Origin: Euryarchaeota archaeon UBA602
GTDB lineage: Archaea > Thermoplasmatota > Poseidoniia > Poseidoniales > Thalassarchaeaceae
Direction of reading: 5' to 3'
Length of the DNA stretch: 62,276 nt
NCBI GenBank assembly: GCA_002498455.1
Contig: DAHO01000052.1
Location: 25,527-87,802, forward strand
The position numbers and the translations under genes are program-made. A model generated the notes under the pieces. That model was not told the DNA's origin, did no database searches, and saw only the letters and a list, made by a program, of their open reading frames with translations. How positions within the stretch are numbered: the stretch's first letter is position 1; every line of letters starts with the position of its first letter. Positions 53,800 to 62,276 of this stretch are shown here, piece by piece.

Positions 53800-54387
53800 T
53801 TGGTAGTAAAGAGTTCAACGAAGAAACGCTTGGTTGAATTGGGTGTTTCAGAGGAGCATGCACACAAATTGGCCGATGATGCAAACATGGACGCCATCAA
53901 GCAGATGAGTGTTGAAGATGTTGCAAATAAAATCGGAATCGATTCAGATAGTCCTGAGATTGAGAAAATCATGGGTATCATCCGAGAGCAAGGCACTCGC
54001 AAGCGAACTCGCTCCCGACGAATTACAATTTCACAGAAAGCTCTAGACGACGACGACATCCCTAGAGGTGCCGATCGCTTCAATGTCCTGAATCATGGCT
54101 TGGTACCCCACCATGAGTTGGTTCCCGTCGAGGATGAAGCAACGATGTTGTCGCCTTGGGGGCTTGAAGTCCCGGATATTTCTGGCGAAGGCACTCGATT
54201 GGCCAAAGAATTGCTCCCCAAGATTTTGATTACAGATCCAGCTGTCCAAGTTCTGAAGGAAATGGCGGAAACCGAGAACGATGAATTGCCTGCAGGATGG
54301 CTGACCAATCGCGTTGTAAAAGTTGAACGCTACAGTTTATCTTCGGGAACAACAACAGCTTACAGGCTGATTGTGGAGGAAAACTAA
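53800..54387 (+). CDS. rpoH: RNA polymerase subunit H with N-terminal helical extension
   Basis: 195 residues from a TTG start at 53800, chosen because its first residues MVVKS align with the start of RpoA2. The C-terminal ~105 residues are canonical archaeal RpoH (Rpb5 C-terminal domain): FNVLNHGLVPHHELVP, LLPKILITDPAVQVL and a final GTTTAYRLIVEEN. The N-terminal ~65 residues are a helical HhH-like domain (TKKRLVELGVSEEHAHKLAD) not present in ordinary 75-90-residue RpoH, joined by a basic linker (TRKRTRSRR). It leads the rpoH-rpoB-rpoA1-rpoA2 operon, right after tRNA-Lys. Confidence 0.93.
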   Translation: MVVKSSTKKRLVELGVSEEHAHKLADDANMDAIKQMSVEDVANKIGIDSDSPEIEKIMGIIREQGTRKRTRSRRITISQKALDDDDIPRGADRFNVLNHGLVPHHELVPVEDEATMLSPWGLEVPDISGEGTRLAKELLPKILITDPAVQVLKEMAETENDELPAGWLTNRVVKVERYSLSSGTTTAYRLIVEEN

Positions 54388-54399
54388 GGAGGAATTGTG

Positions 54400-57300
54400 A
54401 TGAAGGAAATTATTGAGAGTTACTTCCGAGAACGAAGTTTGGTCAATCACCAACTTGCTTCTTACAACGATTGCATACCGTCTGTCGATTCACAGAGTAG
54501 TCGCTTTGAAGAAATCGTGCGTACCATTCGAATTGGAACTGAGGACACCGTCGATGACGACGAGGGGGGTCTGATCAAACTTGACGTCTTAGACCATGAT
54601 ATTCAAGTTCGAATGAAGAACATGACTTTGGGCCCACCAACCATCCGTGAAGCAAACGGTTCTGAGCACCCTTCCTTGCCATTGGAATGCCGATTGCGCA
54701 AGTTAACCTACATGTCACCGATTTATCTTGACTTTACCATCCACAGAGATGATCTTCCTCAACCGATTGTTGAAGAAAAAGTGCAAATTGGTAGCGTCCC
54801 TATCATGGTTCGCAGCCGCCGCTGCAATCTGAACCCGGCACACATTGATGCCAATCGAAATTTGTCCCCAAATCAAAGTGAGGAAGACAAAGAACACTAC
54901 CATCGTTTGCTTGAGGGCAAAGGCGAGGACCCCCACGATCCAGGTGGTTATTTCATCATCAATGGAACCGAACGAGTCCTCATTTCGATGGAAGATTTGG
55001 CACCGAACCGTGTCACTGTTGAGATGAACAAGCGGTATGCCAGAAAAACCGAAGTTGCCAAGATTTTCTCGCAAAAGGATGGTGTTCGAAAACCACTGAC
55101 CGTTGAGAAGCGAAAGGATGGAATGCTGATGGTTAAAATCAGTAGTGCGGGAACGACTGCCATCCCTGTAGTATTGTTGATGCGTGCATTAGGCATTGAC
55201 AACGATCAGGAGATTTTCCAGGCGATTGCAGGGCCAACAGAGACATTCAAGTTCATCGTTGCCAACCTCAACGAAGTCAAAGACAATGAAGAGTATAATG
55301 TTGAGAATCAAGAAGAAGCCATGCAGTGGTTGGAGAAGAAGTTCGCCGCTGGTCAGCAGAAAGAGTATCGAGAACAGCGAATCCAGAATTTGCTTGACAA
55401 AGAACTCCTCCCACACCTTGGTAACACTGACGACAATCGAAAGAAGAAGGCCATTTTCCTAGGTAGAATCGTTCGACAAGTCCTTGAAATGGCAATCAAC
55501 AACAAGGAACCCAACGACAAGGATCACTATGCAAACAAGCGTGTCCGACTGGCTGGTGACTTGATTGAGGATTTGTTCCGCGTCTCACTGCAGCAGTTGG
55601 CTCGCGATCTCAAGTACCAACTTGAGCGTCACCACAATCGCAAGCGAGACCTCAAGATTACCTCCTGTCTACGTCCTGACGTGTTGACATCAAAGGTCAT
55701 GCACGCACTTGCAACTGGGAATTGGGTCGGTGGCAGAAGTGGGGTAAGCCAACTTCTTGACCGAACCTCCTTCCTTGCGGCTCTATCGCACATGCGCAGG
55801 GTTACCAGCCCTCTGGTCCGCAGCCAACCTCACTTCGAGGCCCGTGATTTGCACCCCACCCAATGGGGTCGTCTCTGCCCCAACGAGACACCGGAAGGAC
55901 AGAATTGTGGTCTTGTGAAGAACGCAGCACAAATGGTTGACATTTCAGAGGCAGTCAGCGAGGAAGAGGTCAAGGCTCTTCTTGCAGAAGCCGATGTAGA
56001 TCCGAACCCCGTTGGTTGGGCAGAAGGTGCCCGAGTACACGTAAATGGTGATATCTTCGGATTGCACATGAATCCTCACAAGCTGGTTGAGCACTTCAAG
56101 CGTCGCCGTCGAAGCGGTCGGATTCGTCCGGAAGTCAGTATCCGGCATGATGCGGTTAACCGTGATATTTTCATCAATACTGACAAGGGTCGAATCCTGC
56201 GTCCTCTCTTGGTATTGGATGGTGGAAGTATGGTCCTATCCAAGGAATATCTAGACGGTTTGAAAGATCGTACAATTTCTTTCAAGGACCTGGTCAATGA
56301 AGGTGTTGTCGAATGGGTCGATGCTGAGGAGGAGGAAGATCTCTTGGTAGCTCCTCGTCCTTTCGACCTACCACACATCAGTCCGAAGCACGGCCGTCCA
56401 ATCAATCCAGCCAAGGTTCAATGGTTGAATATGGGTGAAGAAGGTATTTCGAAAGCCAAACTAAGCGCGGAAGTGATTATGCCCAACGGTGAAATTGTCG
56501 AAGAGAAATTCAGCGTTCCGTTGAACTATTATCAGGAAGATTTGGATAAGCTACGTCGAAAGGAAAAGAAGACGGGCGATGTCCTCATTTTCACACACGT
56601 AGAAATTGACCCACAGTTGATTCTCGGTGTCTGCGCTTCACTGGTGCCGTATCCAGAGCACAACTCAACTCCACGTGTTACAGGTGGTACCGCGATGGTC
56701 AAGCAATCTTTGGGACTGCCATCTGCAAATGGTCGTCTACGACCTGATACACGTCAACATATTCTGCATTACACCCAGAACTCCATGACGGGCACTCGCG
56801 CGATGGATGCAACCAATTTCATTCGTCGGCCAGCGGGTCAAAACTTCGTTGTCGCGATTCTGAGTCACCACGGTTACAACATGCAGGATGCAGTCATCAT
56901 GAACCGTGGCAGTGTCGAAAGAGCATTGGGTCGCTCAACATTCATTCGTACATACAATGCAGAAAGAAAGCGGTTCCCCGGCGGTCAAGTCGATGAAATC
57001 GAAATTCCTGGCTCAGGACTTGATGAAGTCAAGGGTCTGAAATCTCCCGAGGCTTACGCTCATCTGGAGAGTGATGGTTTGCCCACACCTGAAACCGAAA
57101 TCAGTAGCAAGCCCGAAGACCGTGATCGCGTTCCACAGGTATTGGTTGGCAAAACCAGCCCTCCACGGTTCTTGGAAGAATCACATGGTGCATTCTTACA
57201 GGCCCAAGAACGCCGAGAATCGAGTATGAATGTTCGGCATGGCGAAGGTGGATTCGTCGACAACGTGTTTGTTACAGAATCACTGGACTCAGGTCGTCTT

Positions 57301-58077
57301 GTCAGAATCACCTTGCGAACCAATCGAATCCCAGAATTGGGTGATAAATTTGCCAGTCGTCACGGACAGAAGGGTGTGATTGGGCGCTTGGTCGATCCTG
57401 AAGACATGCCATTTACTGTTGATGGAGTAATCCCCGATCTCCTCATCAACCCCCATGCGATTCCATCTAGAATGACTGTGGCCCACATCCTTGAGATGAT
57501 TGGCGGCAAAGTCGGCGCAATGGAAGGTCGTCTCATTGACGGTACTGCTTTCAGTGGAGAAAAGGAAGACAGCCTCCGAGAGGGTCTACTCCGCCATGGA
57601 TTTGCACACACGGGTCGCGAATCGATGGTCAACGGAGAAACGGGTGAAGAATTCGCCGCCAAGATTTTCGTAGGTGTGATTTACTACCAGAAGTTGCATC
57701 ACATGGTCAGTGGGAAGATTCACGCTCGAAGTCGAGGACGTGTGCAGATTTTGACTCGGCAACCAACTGAAGGCCGTGCACGCCAAGGTGGTCTTCGATT
57801 CGGCGAAATGGAGCGTGACTGTCTGATTGCCCACGGTGCATCCATGGTCATCAAAGATCGACTGCTTGACGAGTCTGACGGATGGGAATTGTTTGTCTGT
57901 GCTGAAAGTGGCCATATTGCTTACTGGGACTGGCGGAAGCGATGTTATGTCAGTCCGGTACACGGTGACAAGGCAGAGGTTTTCCCTGTATCCACTTCGT
58001 ATGCATTCAAACTGCTCTTGGATGAAATGAAATCACTTGGAGTGGCCATGAGACTTGAACTGGAGGACCGAAAATGA
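54400..58077 (+). CDS. rpoB: RNA polymerase subunit B (RpoB, unsplit)
   Basis: 1225 residues from the ATG at 54400, with a strong AAGGAGG ribosome-binding site 7 nt upstream. Beta-subunit landmarks: GYFIINGTERVLISMEDLAPN, the fork region LHPTQWGRLCPNETPEGQNCGLVKN, the ExGHNMQDA-like HHGYNMQDAVIMNR, GDKFASRHGQKGVIG (active-site Lys/Arg) and the C-terminal zinc-like ESGHIAYWDW region. The B'' and B' halves are in one gene, as in many Thermoplasmatota. Its stop overlaps the rpoA1 start (ATGA). Confidence 0.97.
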   Translation: MKEIIESYFRERSLVNHQLASYNDCIPSVDSQSSRFEEIVRTIRIGTEDTVDDDEGGLIKLDVLDHDIQVRMKNMTLGPPTIREANGSEHPSLPLECRLRKLTYMSPIYLDFTIHRDDLPQPIVEEKVQIGSVPIMVRSRRCNLNPAHIDANRNLSPNQSEEDKEHYHRLLEGKGEDPHDPGGYFIINGTERVLISMEDLAPNRVTVEMNKRYARKTEVAKIFSQKDGVRKPLTVEKRKDGMLMVKISSAGTTAIPVVLLMRALGIDNDQEIFQAIAGPTETFKFIVANLNEVKDNEEYNVENQEEAMQWLEKKFAAGQQKEYREQRIQNLLDKELLPHLGNTDDNRKKKAIFLGRIVRQVLEMAINNKEPNDKDHYANKRVRLAGDLIEDLFRVSLQQLARDLKYQLERHHNRKRDLKITSCLRPDVLTSKVMHALATGNWVGGRSGVSQLLDRTSFLAALSHMRRVTSPLVRSQPHFEARDLHPTQWGRLCPNETPEGQNCGLVKNAAQMVDISEAVSEEEVKALLAEADVDPNPVGWAEGARVHVNGDIFGLHMNPHKLVEHFKRRRRSGRIRPEVSIRHDAVNRDIFINTDKGRILRPLLVLDGGSMVLSKEYLDGLKDRTISFKDLVNEGVVEWVDAEEEEDLLVAPRPFDLPHISPKHGRPINPAKVQWLNMGEEGISKAKLSAEVIMPNGEIVEEKFSVPLNYYQEDLDKLRRKEKKTGDVLIFTHVEIDPQLILGVCASLVPYPEHNSTPRVTGGTAMVKQSLGLPSANGRLRPDTRQHILHYTQNSMTGTRAMDATNFIRRPAGQNFVVAILSHHGYNMQDAVIMNRGSVERALGRSTFIRTYNAERKRFPGGQVDEIEIPGSGLDEVKGLKSPEAYAHLESDGLPTPETEISSKPEDRDRVPQVLVGKTSPPRFLEESHGAFLQAQERRESSMNVRHGEGGFVDNVFVTESLDSGRLVRITLRTNRIPELGDKFASRHGQKGVIGRLVDPEDMPFTVDGVIPDLLINPHAIPSRMTVAHILEMIGGKVGAMEGRLIDGTAFSGEKEDSLREGLLRHGFAHTGRESMVNGETGEEFAAKIFVGVIYYQKLHHMVSGKIHARSRGRVQILTRQPTEGRARQGGLRFGEMERDCLIAHGASMVIKDRLLDESDGWELFVCAESGHIAYWDWRKRCYVSPVHGDKAEVFPVSTSYAFKLLLDEMKSLGVAMRLELEDRK

Positions 58078-61000
58078 GTCGAGACGTAGCAACAATCCCG
58101 AAGCGAATCGCTTCCATCAAATTCAGTTTGATGGATCCGAATGAAATCAGAAAGATGTCTGCGGTTGAAGTGAAGACCGCAGACACCTACAAAGACGATG
58201 GTCATGCATATCGCCAAGGTTTGATGGATTCCCGCATGGGTGTCATCGAACCTGGTGTACGATGTGAAACCTGTGGAAACAAGCACGATCAATGTCCCAG
58301 CCACTTTGGGCATATCCAACTGGAATTGCCAGTTGTACACATCGGGTTCACCGCTTTGCTGAAGACCGCTCTCAAATCTACTTGCAACACTTGCAGTCGT
58401 GTGCTATTGCACGAGCGAGAAGGTACACATCCAATTGATCCTGAGAAGTCTGAGCAGGATTACTATCGTACTCGTGTTTACGATGTAATCCAAAAGCACG
58501 GTGTCGGTTCAACGGAATTCAAGAAGATTATCAAGGAAATCACAAAAATTTGCTCTGGAGCCAAGCGTGCAGTCTGTATGCACTGTGGTGCAGAGCAAGG
58601 TAAGATTGTTCTCGATAAGCCAACTACCTTCAAAGAAAAGAAGATGGACAAAGGTGAGCACAAATTGAATGCTCGAGACATCCGTGAATGGTTGGAGCGA
58701 ATTCCAGATGAAGATTTGATTTTCATTGGAATGGATTACAATGCTAGCCGTCCAGAATGGACAATCATGCGTGTACTACCGGTTCCTCCGATTACGGTCC
58801 GACCATCCATTACATTGGACAGTGGTGACCGAAGTGAGGATGACCTGACCCACAAGCTAGTTGACGTTTTGCGAATCAATCAGCGCTTGCGAGAGAACCG
58901 TGACGCCGGTGCACCACAATTGATTGTTGAGGACTTGTGGGAACTTCTACAATACCACATTACAACATACTTCGATAACCAAACCGCGGGAATTCCACCG
59001 GCTCGCCATCGTTCAGGTCGCCCACTCAAGACCTTAACCCAGCGTCTCAAAGGTAAGGAAGGGCGTTTCCGTAGTAACTTGTCTGGTAAGCGTGTAAACT
59101 TTTGTGCTCGAACAGTGATTAGCCCTGATCCAAATCTAGGCATCAATGCGGTTGGTGTCCCTGTTCAGTCCGCTAAGGAATTGACTGTGCCCATTCGTGC
59201 TACGGGACGAAACCGAGAACAGTTGCGTCAGATGATTTTGCGAGGCCCCGATATTCACCCAGGTGTCAACTACATTATTCGCGGAACTGGGCATCGAATT
59301 CGAATCACTGACAGAACCAAGTTCATGAATGCGGGATTCAGATGCCACAATCCCGAGTGCCACTCTGGTGATGTTGAGCGTGGAGAGCCTTACCCAGGCC
59401 TACGTCCTGATCTCAATGAAGTGCTACCTGCGCCGAACTTCCTCCCGGGATTGGAGATTGAGGAAGAAATCTCGCGCGTGGATGGCGAAACTCAGAGTAA
59501 ATGGGTCCCAAACCTTGAAGCCACACTTTGCAACCTCCGTGGCGAGGATTCCAATGGAAAGCCCCTACCTGCAGGCGACCCTAGGGCAATCATCCATGAA
59601 CGCTGGGTCTTTGAGCGTGAAAATCCGGGTGTACCATTCCCTGCTGAACTTGAATGTATTTGCCCACACTGTGGAAGTCCGATGATTGATGAAGAAACTC
59701 GGACTAAGGTAGAGGACCGACTATCGACAGTGGATTTGGAGGGCAATCCTCGCCCAGGTATGATTGTCGAGAGACACTTAATCGATGGCGACGTTGCAAT
59801 CTTCAACCGTCAGCCTTCACTGCACCGAATGTCGATGATGGTTCACGAAGTCCGTGTCATGCAAGGCAAGACATTCCGATTCAATCTGGCTGTCTGTACA
59901 CCGTACAATGCTGATTTTGATGGTGACGAAATGAACCTCCACGTAATTCAGTCTGAAGAAGCTAGAGCTGAAGCGAAGATTCTGATGCGTGTTCAAGAAC
60001 ACATTATCACACCTCGATATGGTGGTTCAGTCATCGGAGGAATTCACGATCACATCTCTGGGGCATACTTGCTCAGTAACAACAACCCATTCGTCCCCAA
60101 ACCCATTGCACTAGATGTGCTGGGTCAAATCGGCTGGTCTGGTGAACTGCCAGATGAGAGCGTTGTCGATGGTGTCGTTGGATATTATGGGCGCGAGTTG
60201 TTCAGTCTGATTATCCCCGATGGATTCAGTTTGAGATACACCAGTCGAAGCCAAGATGAGGTGTCGATTGAAGGTGGGCGTGTCCTAAGTGGGACTCTCG
60301 ATAAGCGGGCCATTGGTGCTGAAGATGGTCGTCTATTGGATGCAGTTGTTCAAACACATGGTACTGCTACCGGTGCGAAGTTCCTCAACGATATGACAAA
60401 ATTGACGATTGGGATTTGCACAGCATTGGGCTTTACCACAGGCATTGATGATGAAGATTTGCCGGCTGAGGCTCGTGAGTTGATTGCTCTTCGAAATGCT
60501 GAAGCCAGTCAAGCGGTCGATGCCGAACTTGAGAAGTTCGGCTCAGATGGCCGTAAGTATGAGACGCGTCCTGGTCGGACACCGTTGGAAACATTGGAAG
60601 AAAATATTCTCCAAATCCTAGATCAGTGTAAAGCTGAGACGGGTAACATTGCGAAGGAACACCTTGCAGATGATAACCCTGCTGTGATGATGGCCGTATC
60701 TGGTGCTCGTGGTTCCATGGACAACTTGGCTATGATGGCTGGTTCAATTGGTCAACCAAAGGTTCGTGGAAAGCGTCTTGAGCGTGGTTACAATGACCGG
60801 GTTTTGTCTCACTTCCAGCGAGGAGTAAAAGGTGCGAAGGAGAAAGGATTCGTTGCCTCGTCCTTCAAGAGAGGCTTGGAGCCTACAGAGTTCTTCATGC
60901 TCTCGGTCTCAGGTCGTGAATCGTTGGTCGATACCGCTGTTCGAACCAGCAAATCCGGTTACATGCAGCGTCGTCTCATCAATGCGATGGATGATCTCAA

Positions 61001-61157
61001 GGTGTGGAATGATGGTCAACAATCTGTACGCAACACCGCAAACAGGATCATTCAGTTCCAGTTCGGTGAAGATGGAATTGATCCTTGCCGCTCATTGAAG
61101 GGTAAACCCGTCAATGTCGAGCAAATTCTGGATGATGTACTCGGAGGTGGTAACTGA
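58074..61157 (+). CDS. rpoA1: RNA polymerase subunit A' (RpoA1) with large Cys-containing insertion
   Basis: 1027 residues, about 130-150 longer than usual archaeal A'. Zinc ligands CETCGNKHDQCPSHFGH near the N-terminus and CMHC later, the catalytic NADFDGDEMN with D614, D616 and D618, and the bridging QPSLHRMSMM are intact. Between FMN (about 418) and VERHLIDGD (565) lies an insertion of ~140 residues with C424, H425, C429, H430 and C528, C530, C533, which could bind zinc. Its stop overlaps the rpoA2 start by one base (TGATG). Confidence 0.97.
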   Translation: MSRDVATIPKRIASIKFSLMDPNEIRKMSAVEVKTADTYKDDGHAYRQGLMDSRMGVIEPGVRCETCGNKHDQCPSHFGHIQLELPVVHIGFTALLKTALKSTCNTCSRVLLHEREGTHPIDPEKSEQDYYRTRVYDVIQKHGVGSTEFKKIIKEITKICSGAKRAVCMHCGAEQGKIVLDKPTTFKEKKMDKGEHKLNARDIREWLERIPDEDLIFIGMDYNASRPEWTIMRVLPVPPITVRPSITLDSGDRSEDDLTHKLVDVLRINQRLRENRDAGAPQLIVEDLWELLQYHITTYFDNQTAGIPPARHRSGRPLKTLTQRLKGKEGRFRSNLSGKRVNFCARTVISPDPNLGINAVGVPVQSAKELTVPIRATGRNREQLRQMILRGPDIHPGVNYIIRGTGHRIRITDRTKFMNAGFRCHNPECHSGDVERGEPYPGLRPDLNEVLPAPNFLPGLEIEEEISRVDGETQSKWVPNLEATLCNLRGEDSNGKPLPAGDPRAIIHERWVFERENPGVPFPAELECICPHCGSPMIDEETRTKVEDRLSTVDLEGNPRPGMIVERHLIDGDVAIFNRQPSLHRMSMMVHEVRVMQGKTFRFNLAVCTPYNADFDGDEMNLHVIQSEEARAEAKILMRVQEHIITPRYGGSVIGGIHDHISGAYLLSNNNPFVPKPIALDVLGQIGWSGELPDESVVDGVVGYYGRELFSLIIPDGFSLRYTSRSQDEVSIEGGRVLSGTLDKRAIGAEDGRLLDAVVQTHGTATGAKFLNDMTKLTIGICTALGFTTGIDDEDLPAEARELIALRNAEASQAVDAELEKFGSDGRKYETRPGRTPLETLEENILQILDQCKAETGNIAKEHLADDNPAVMMAVSGARGSMDNLAMMAGSIGQPKVRGKRLERGYNDRVLSHFQRGVKGAKEKGFVASSFKRGLEPTEFFMLSVSGRESLVDTAVRTSKSGYMQRRLINAMDDLKVWNDGQQSVRNTANRIIQFQFGEDGIDPCRSLKGKPVNVEQILDDVLGGGN

Positions 61158-62276
61158 TGGTCGTAAAGTCGGCAACCAAGAAGAAGCTCATGGACATGGG
61201 TGTGCAAGAAGAATTCTCTCACAAACTTGCAGACGATCGCAAATGGGATGATGTGAAAATTTTGACACCCGGTGAAATCGCTCAAATTTGTGGGTTGGCC
61301 TCCGATGAAGCTACAGCCATTCACAACACTTTGGTCCAATTCGGTAAATCTGGTGGTTCGGATTCAGGTTCGGCAACCACCACTGTCGTTCGACGCCGGA
61401 AGGCGATTCGACGTGGGACACAGCGAGACCTTTCGCTACAGGCTTACGATATGGATGCTAAGATGATTCATATTCGAAGAGACATCAACGATGACGATCC
61501 TATTTTCCAGGCTTTGGCAAAGGCGTCAGAATCTGAAGGTATACACTTGACTGACCGTTTAATGGAAAACCTCGCTGAAGGTGTTCGCTCTCGAGGGAAA
61601 GCAAAGTTAACTCCTGCCCAAGCAAAGAAAATCGTTTCCGCTGCAGGTACTGAAGTCAAACGTGCGAGCGTCGACCCCTTTGAAGCGGTTGGAATCGTTA
61701 CTGCACAATCGATCGGCGAGCCCGGTACACAGATGACCATGCGAACATTCCACTATGCAGGTGTGGCGACGGTCAACGTGACTCAAGGTTTGCCCCGAAT
61801 TATCGAAATTGTAGATGCACGTAAGACTCCTGATACACCAACCATGAATATCTATGTTGAAGAATTGGATTCTAAGGGCAAGCCTTTGGCTAGCAATGAA
61901 GTTGCAGTGCAAAAACTTGCAGCCTCCCTTGAGACAACAACAACTCAAGATATTGCAGATATTGATGTTGAGGTCGCACAGCGATACATCATGCTCAAAT
62001 TGAATAATTCGCATCTCAAGTTGAAGAATATGACCGGTGCAGAAGTCCGTGACAAGTTGTCGCGAGCACTGCGCCTATTCATCGCCGTCGAGGATGGTTC
62101 CGAGGCCAAACCCAAGGTACTGAAGATCGTCCCTGGTGTTGCAAAGCAGGATGATTTGAAGGATATTGATACCAATCCACCCACTTATACCGAATTGTTG
62201 CAACTTGAAGAGAAGATCAAAACTCTCAGACTCAAAGGTGTGAAGGACATTGAGCGTGCTAACGTTCAGAAAGACC
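61157..62276 (+). CDS. rpoA2: RNA polymerase subunit A'' (RpoA2), 3' truncated, with N-terminal helical extension
   Basis: First 373 codons; the window ends inside the gene. The core is clear: VGIVTAQSIGEPGTQMTMR followed by FHYAGVATVNVTQGLPRI, the trigger-loop region of A''. The first ~65 residues form an HhH-like domain almost identical in pattern to that at the start of RpoH (both begin MVVKSxTKK and share HKLADD), followed by a basic linker (VRRRKAIRR). Ordinary A'' starts close to the core, so this is a lineage extension. Start ATG overlaps the rpoA1 stop. Confidence 0.97.
   Translation, partial: MVVKSATKKKLMDMGVQEEFSHKLADDRKWDDVKILTPGEIAQICGLASDEATAIHNTLVQFGKSGGSDSGSATTTVVRRRKAIRRGTQRDLSLQAYDMDAKMIHIRRDINDDDPIFQALAKASESEGIHLTDRLMENLAEGVRSRGKAKLTPAQAKKIVSAAGTEVKRASVDPFEAVGIVTAQSIGEPGTQMTMRTFHYAGVATVNVTQGLPRIIEIVDARKTPDTPTMNIYVEELDSKGKPLASNEVAVQKLAASLETTTTQDIADIDVEVAQRYIMLKLNNSHLKLKNMTGAEVRDKLSRALRLFIAVEDGSEAKPKVLKIVPGVAKQDDLKDIDTNPPTYTELLQLEEKIKTLRLKGVKDIERANVQKD

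Noticed and set aside
53567..53884. 105-residue minus-strand frame over tRNA-Lys and the start of rpoH
   Set aside because: Contains the tRNA antisense translation (PEGIRTPGHRVKS-like) and overlaps a supported gene.
1..62276. Mobile elements, integrases, tRNA-adjacent attachment sites
   Set aside because: No transposase or integrase frame was seen, and neither tRNA gene is followed by a duplicated 3' end.

Overview
The window looks like a chromosomal segment of a marine planktonic archaeon, most probably Marine Group II (Poseidoniia, Thermoplasmatota). The archaeal signature is direct: a linked rpoH-rpoB-rpoA1-rpoA2 RNA polymerase operon, a Pop5-type RNase P subunit, TATA-like leader regions, and many genes joined by ATGA or TAATG overlaps. 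The lineage is inferred from a combination of traits: very large surface proteins with thrombospondin-3-like Asp repeats, acidic or WVPI-ending cytoplasmic tails, a carotenoid-to-retinal operon (as used for proteorhodopsin), and an aerobic heterotrophic gene set. There is no sign of phage, insertion sequences or CRISPR.

Layout. 1-5.5 kb (minus): a 2-oxoacid dehydrogenase operon in the order lipA, E1 alpha, E1 beta, E2, lpd (lpd cut by the window edge). 5.6-6.5 kb: a pteridine-reductase-like SDR and tRNA-Leu(TAA). 6.6-18.7 kb: two surface proteins, the second a 3003-residue protein with Asp repeats, a transglutaminase-like domain, Ig-like repeats and a DUF4129-like tail. 18.7-22.6 kb: a small protein, an XPD/DinG-like Fe-S helicase, a striking GC-rich hairpin cluster, a tandem ribbon-helix-helix regulator and a TerB-like protein. 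22.7-26.1 kb: a third surface protein (beta-propeller repeats plus Asp repeats). 26.3-30.7 kb: crtI divergent from crtB-crtY-blh, a complete route from GGPP to retinal. 30.8-33.5 kb: type II glutamine synthetase divergent from glutamate dehydrogenase.

33.5-38.6 kb: propionyl/acyl-CoA carboxylase carboxyltransferase and biotin carrier (minus), divergent from the methylmalonyl-CoA mutase B12 subunit, MeaB and a dolichol-kinase-like membrane protein. 38.7-41.6 kb: asnB translationally coupled to a glutamate-cysteine ligase of the GshA_ferroox type. 41.6-48.4 kb (minus): a respiratory operon with a CxCH-containing membrane-anchored protein, a small membrane subunit, a Rieske protein, the cytochrome b N-terminal half, a fusion of the cytochrome b C-terminal half to an HdrD-like Fe-S/CCG reductase, small membrane proteins and a ferredoxin. 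48.5-53.5 kb: a TPR protein, a divergent FtsZ-like GTPase, an integral membrane protein, RNase P component 2, a membrane protein and a fused HemK-like methyltransferase/biotin-protein ligase. 53.7 kb to the end: tRNA-Lys(TTT) and the RNA polymerase operon (rpoA2 cut by the edge).

The most interesting observations are: (1) a near-duplicate N-terminal helical (HhH-like) domain on two different RNA polymerase subunits, RpoH and RpoA2; (2) a Cys-containing insertion of about 140 residues in RpoA1; (3) the cytochrome b/HdrD fusion inside a Rieske operon that faces a thiol-biosynthesis gene; (4) the methyltransferase/biotin-ligase fusion, where a biotin carrier is encoded 18 kb away; (5) the four-hairpin GC island at 21.3-21.5 kb. 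Functions are assigned from motifs by eye; no database search was possible.
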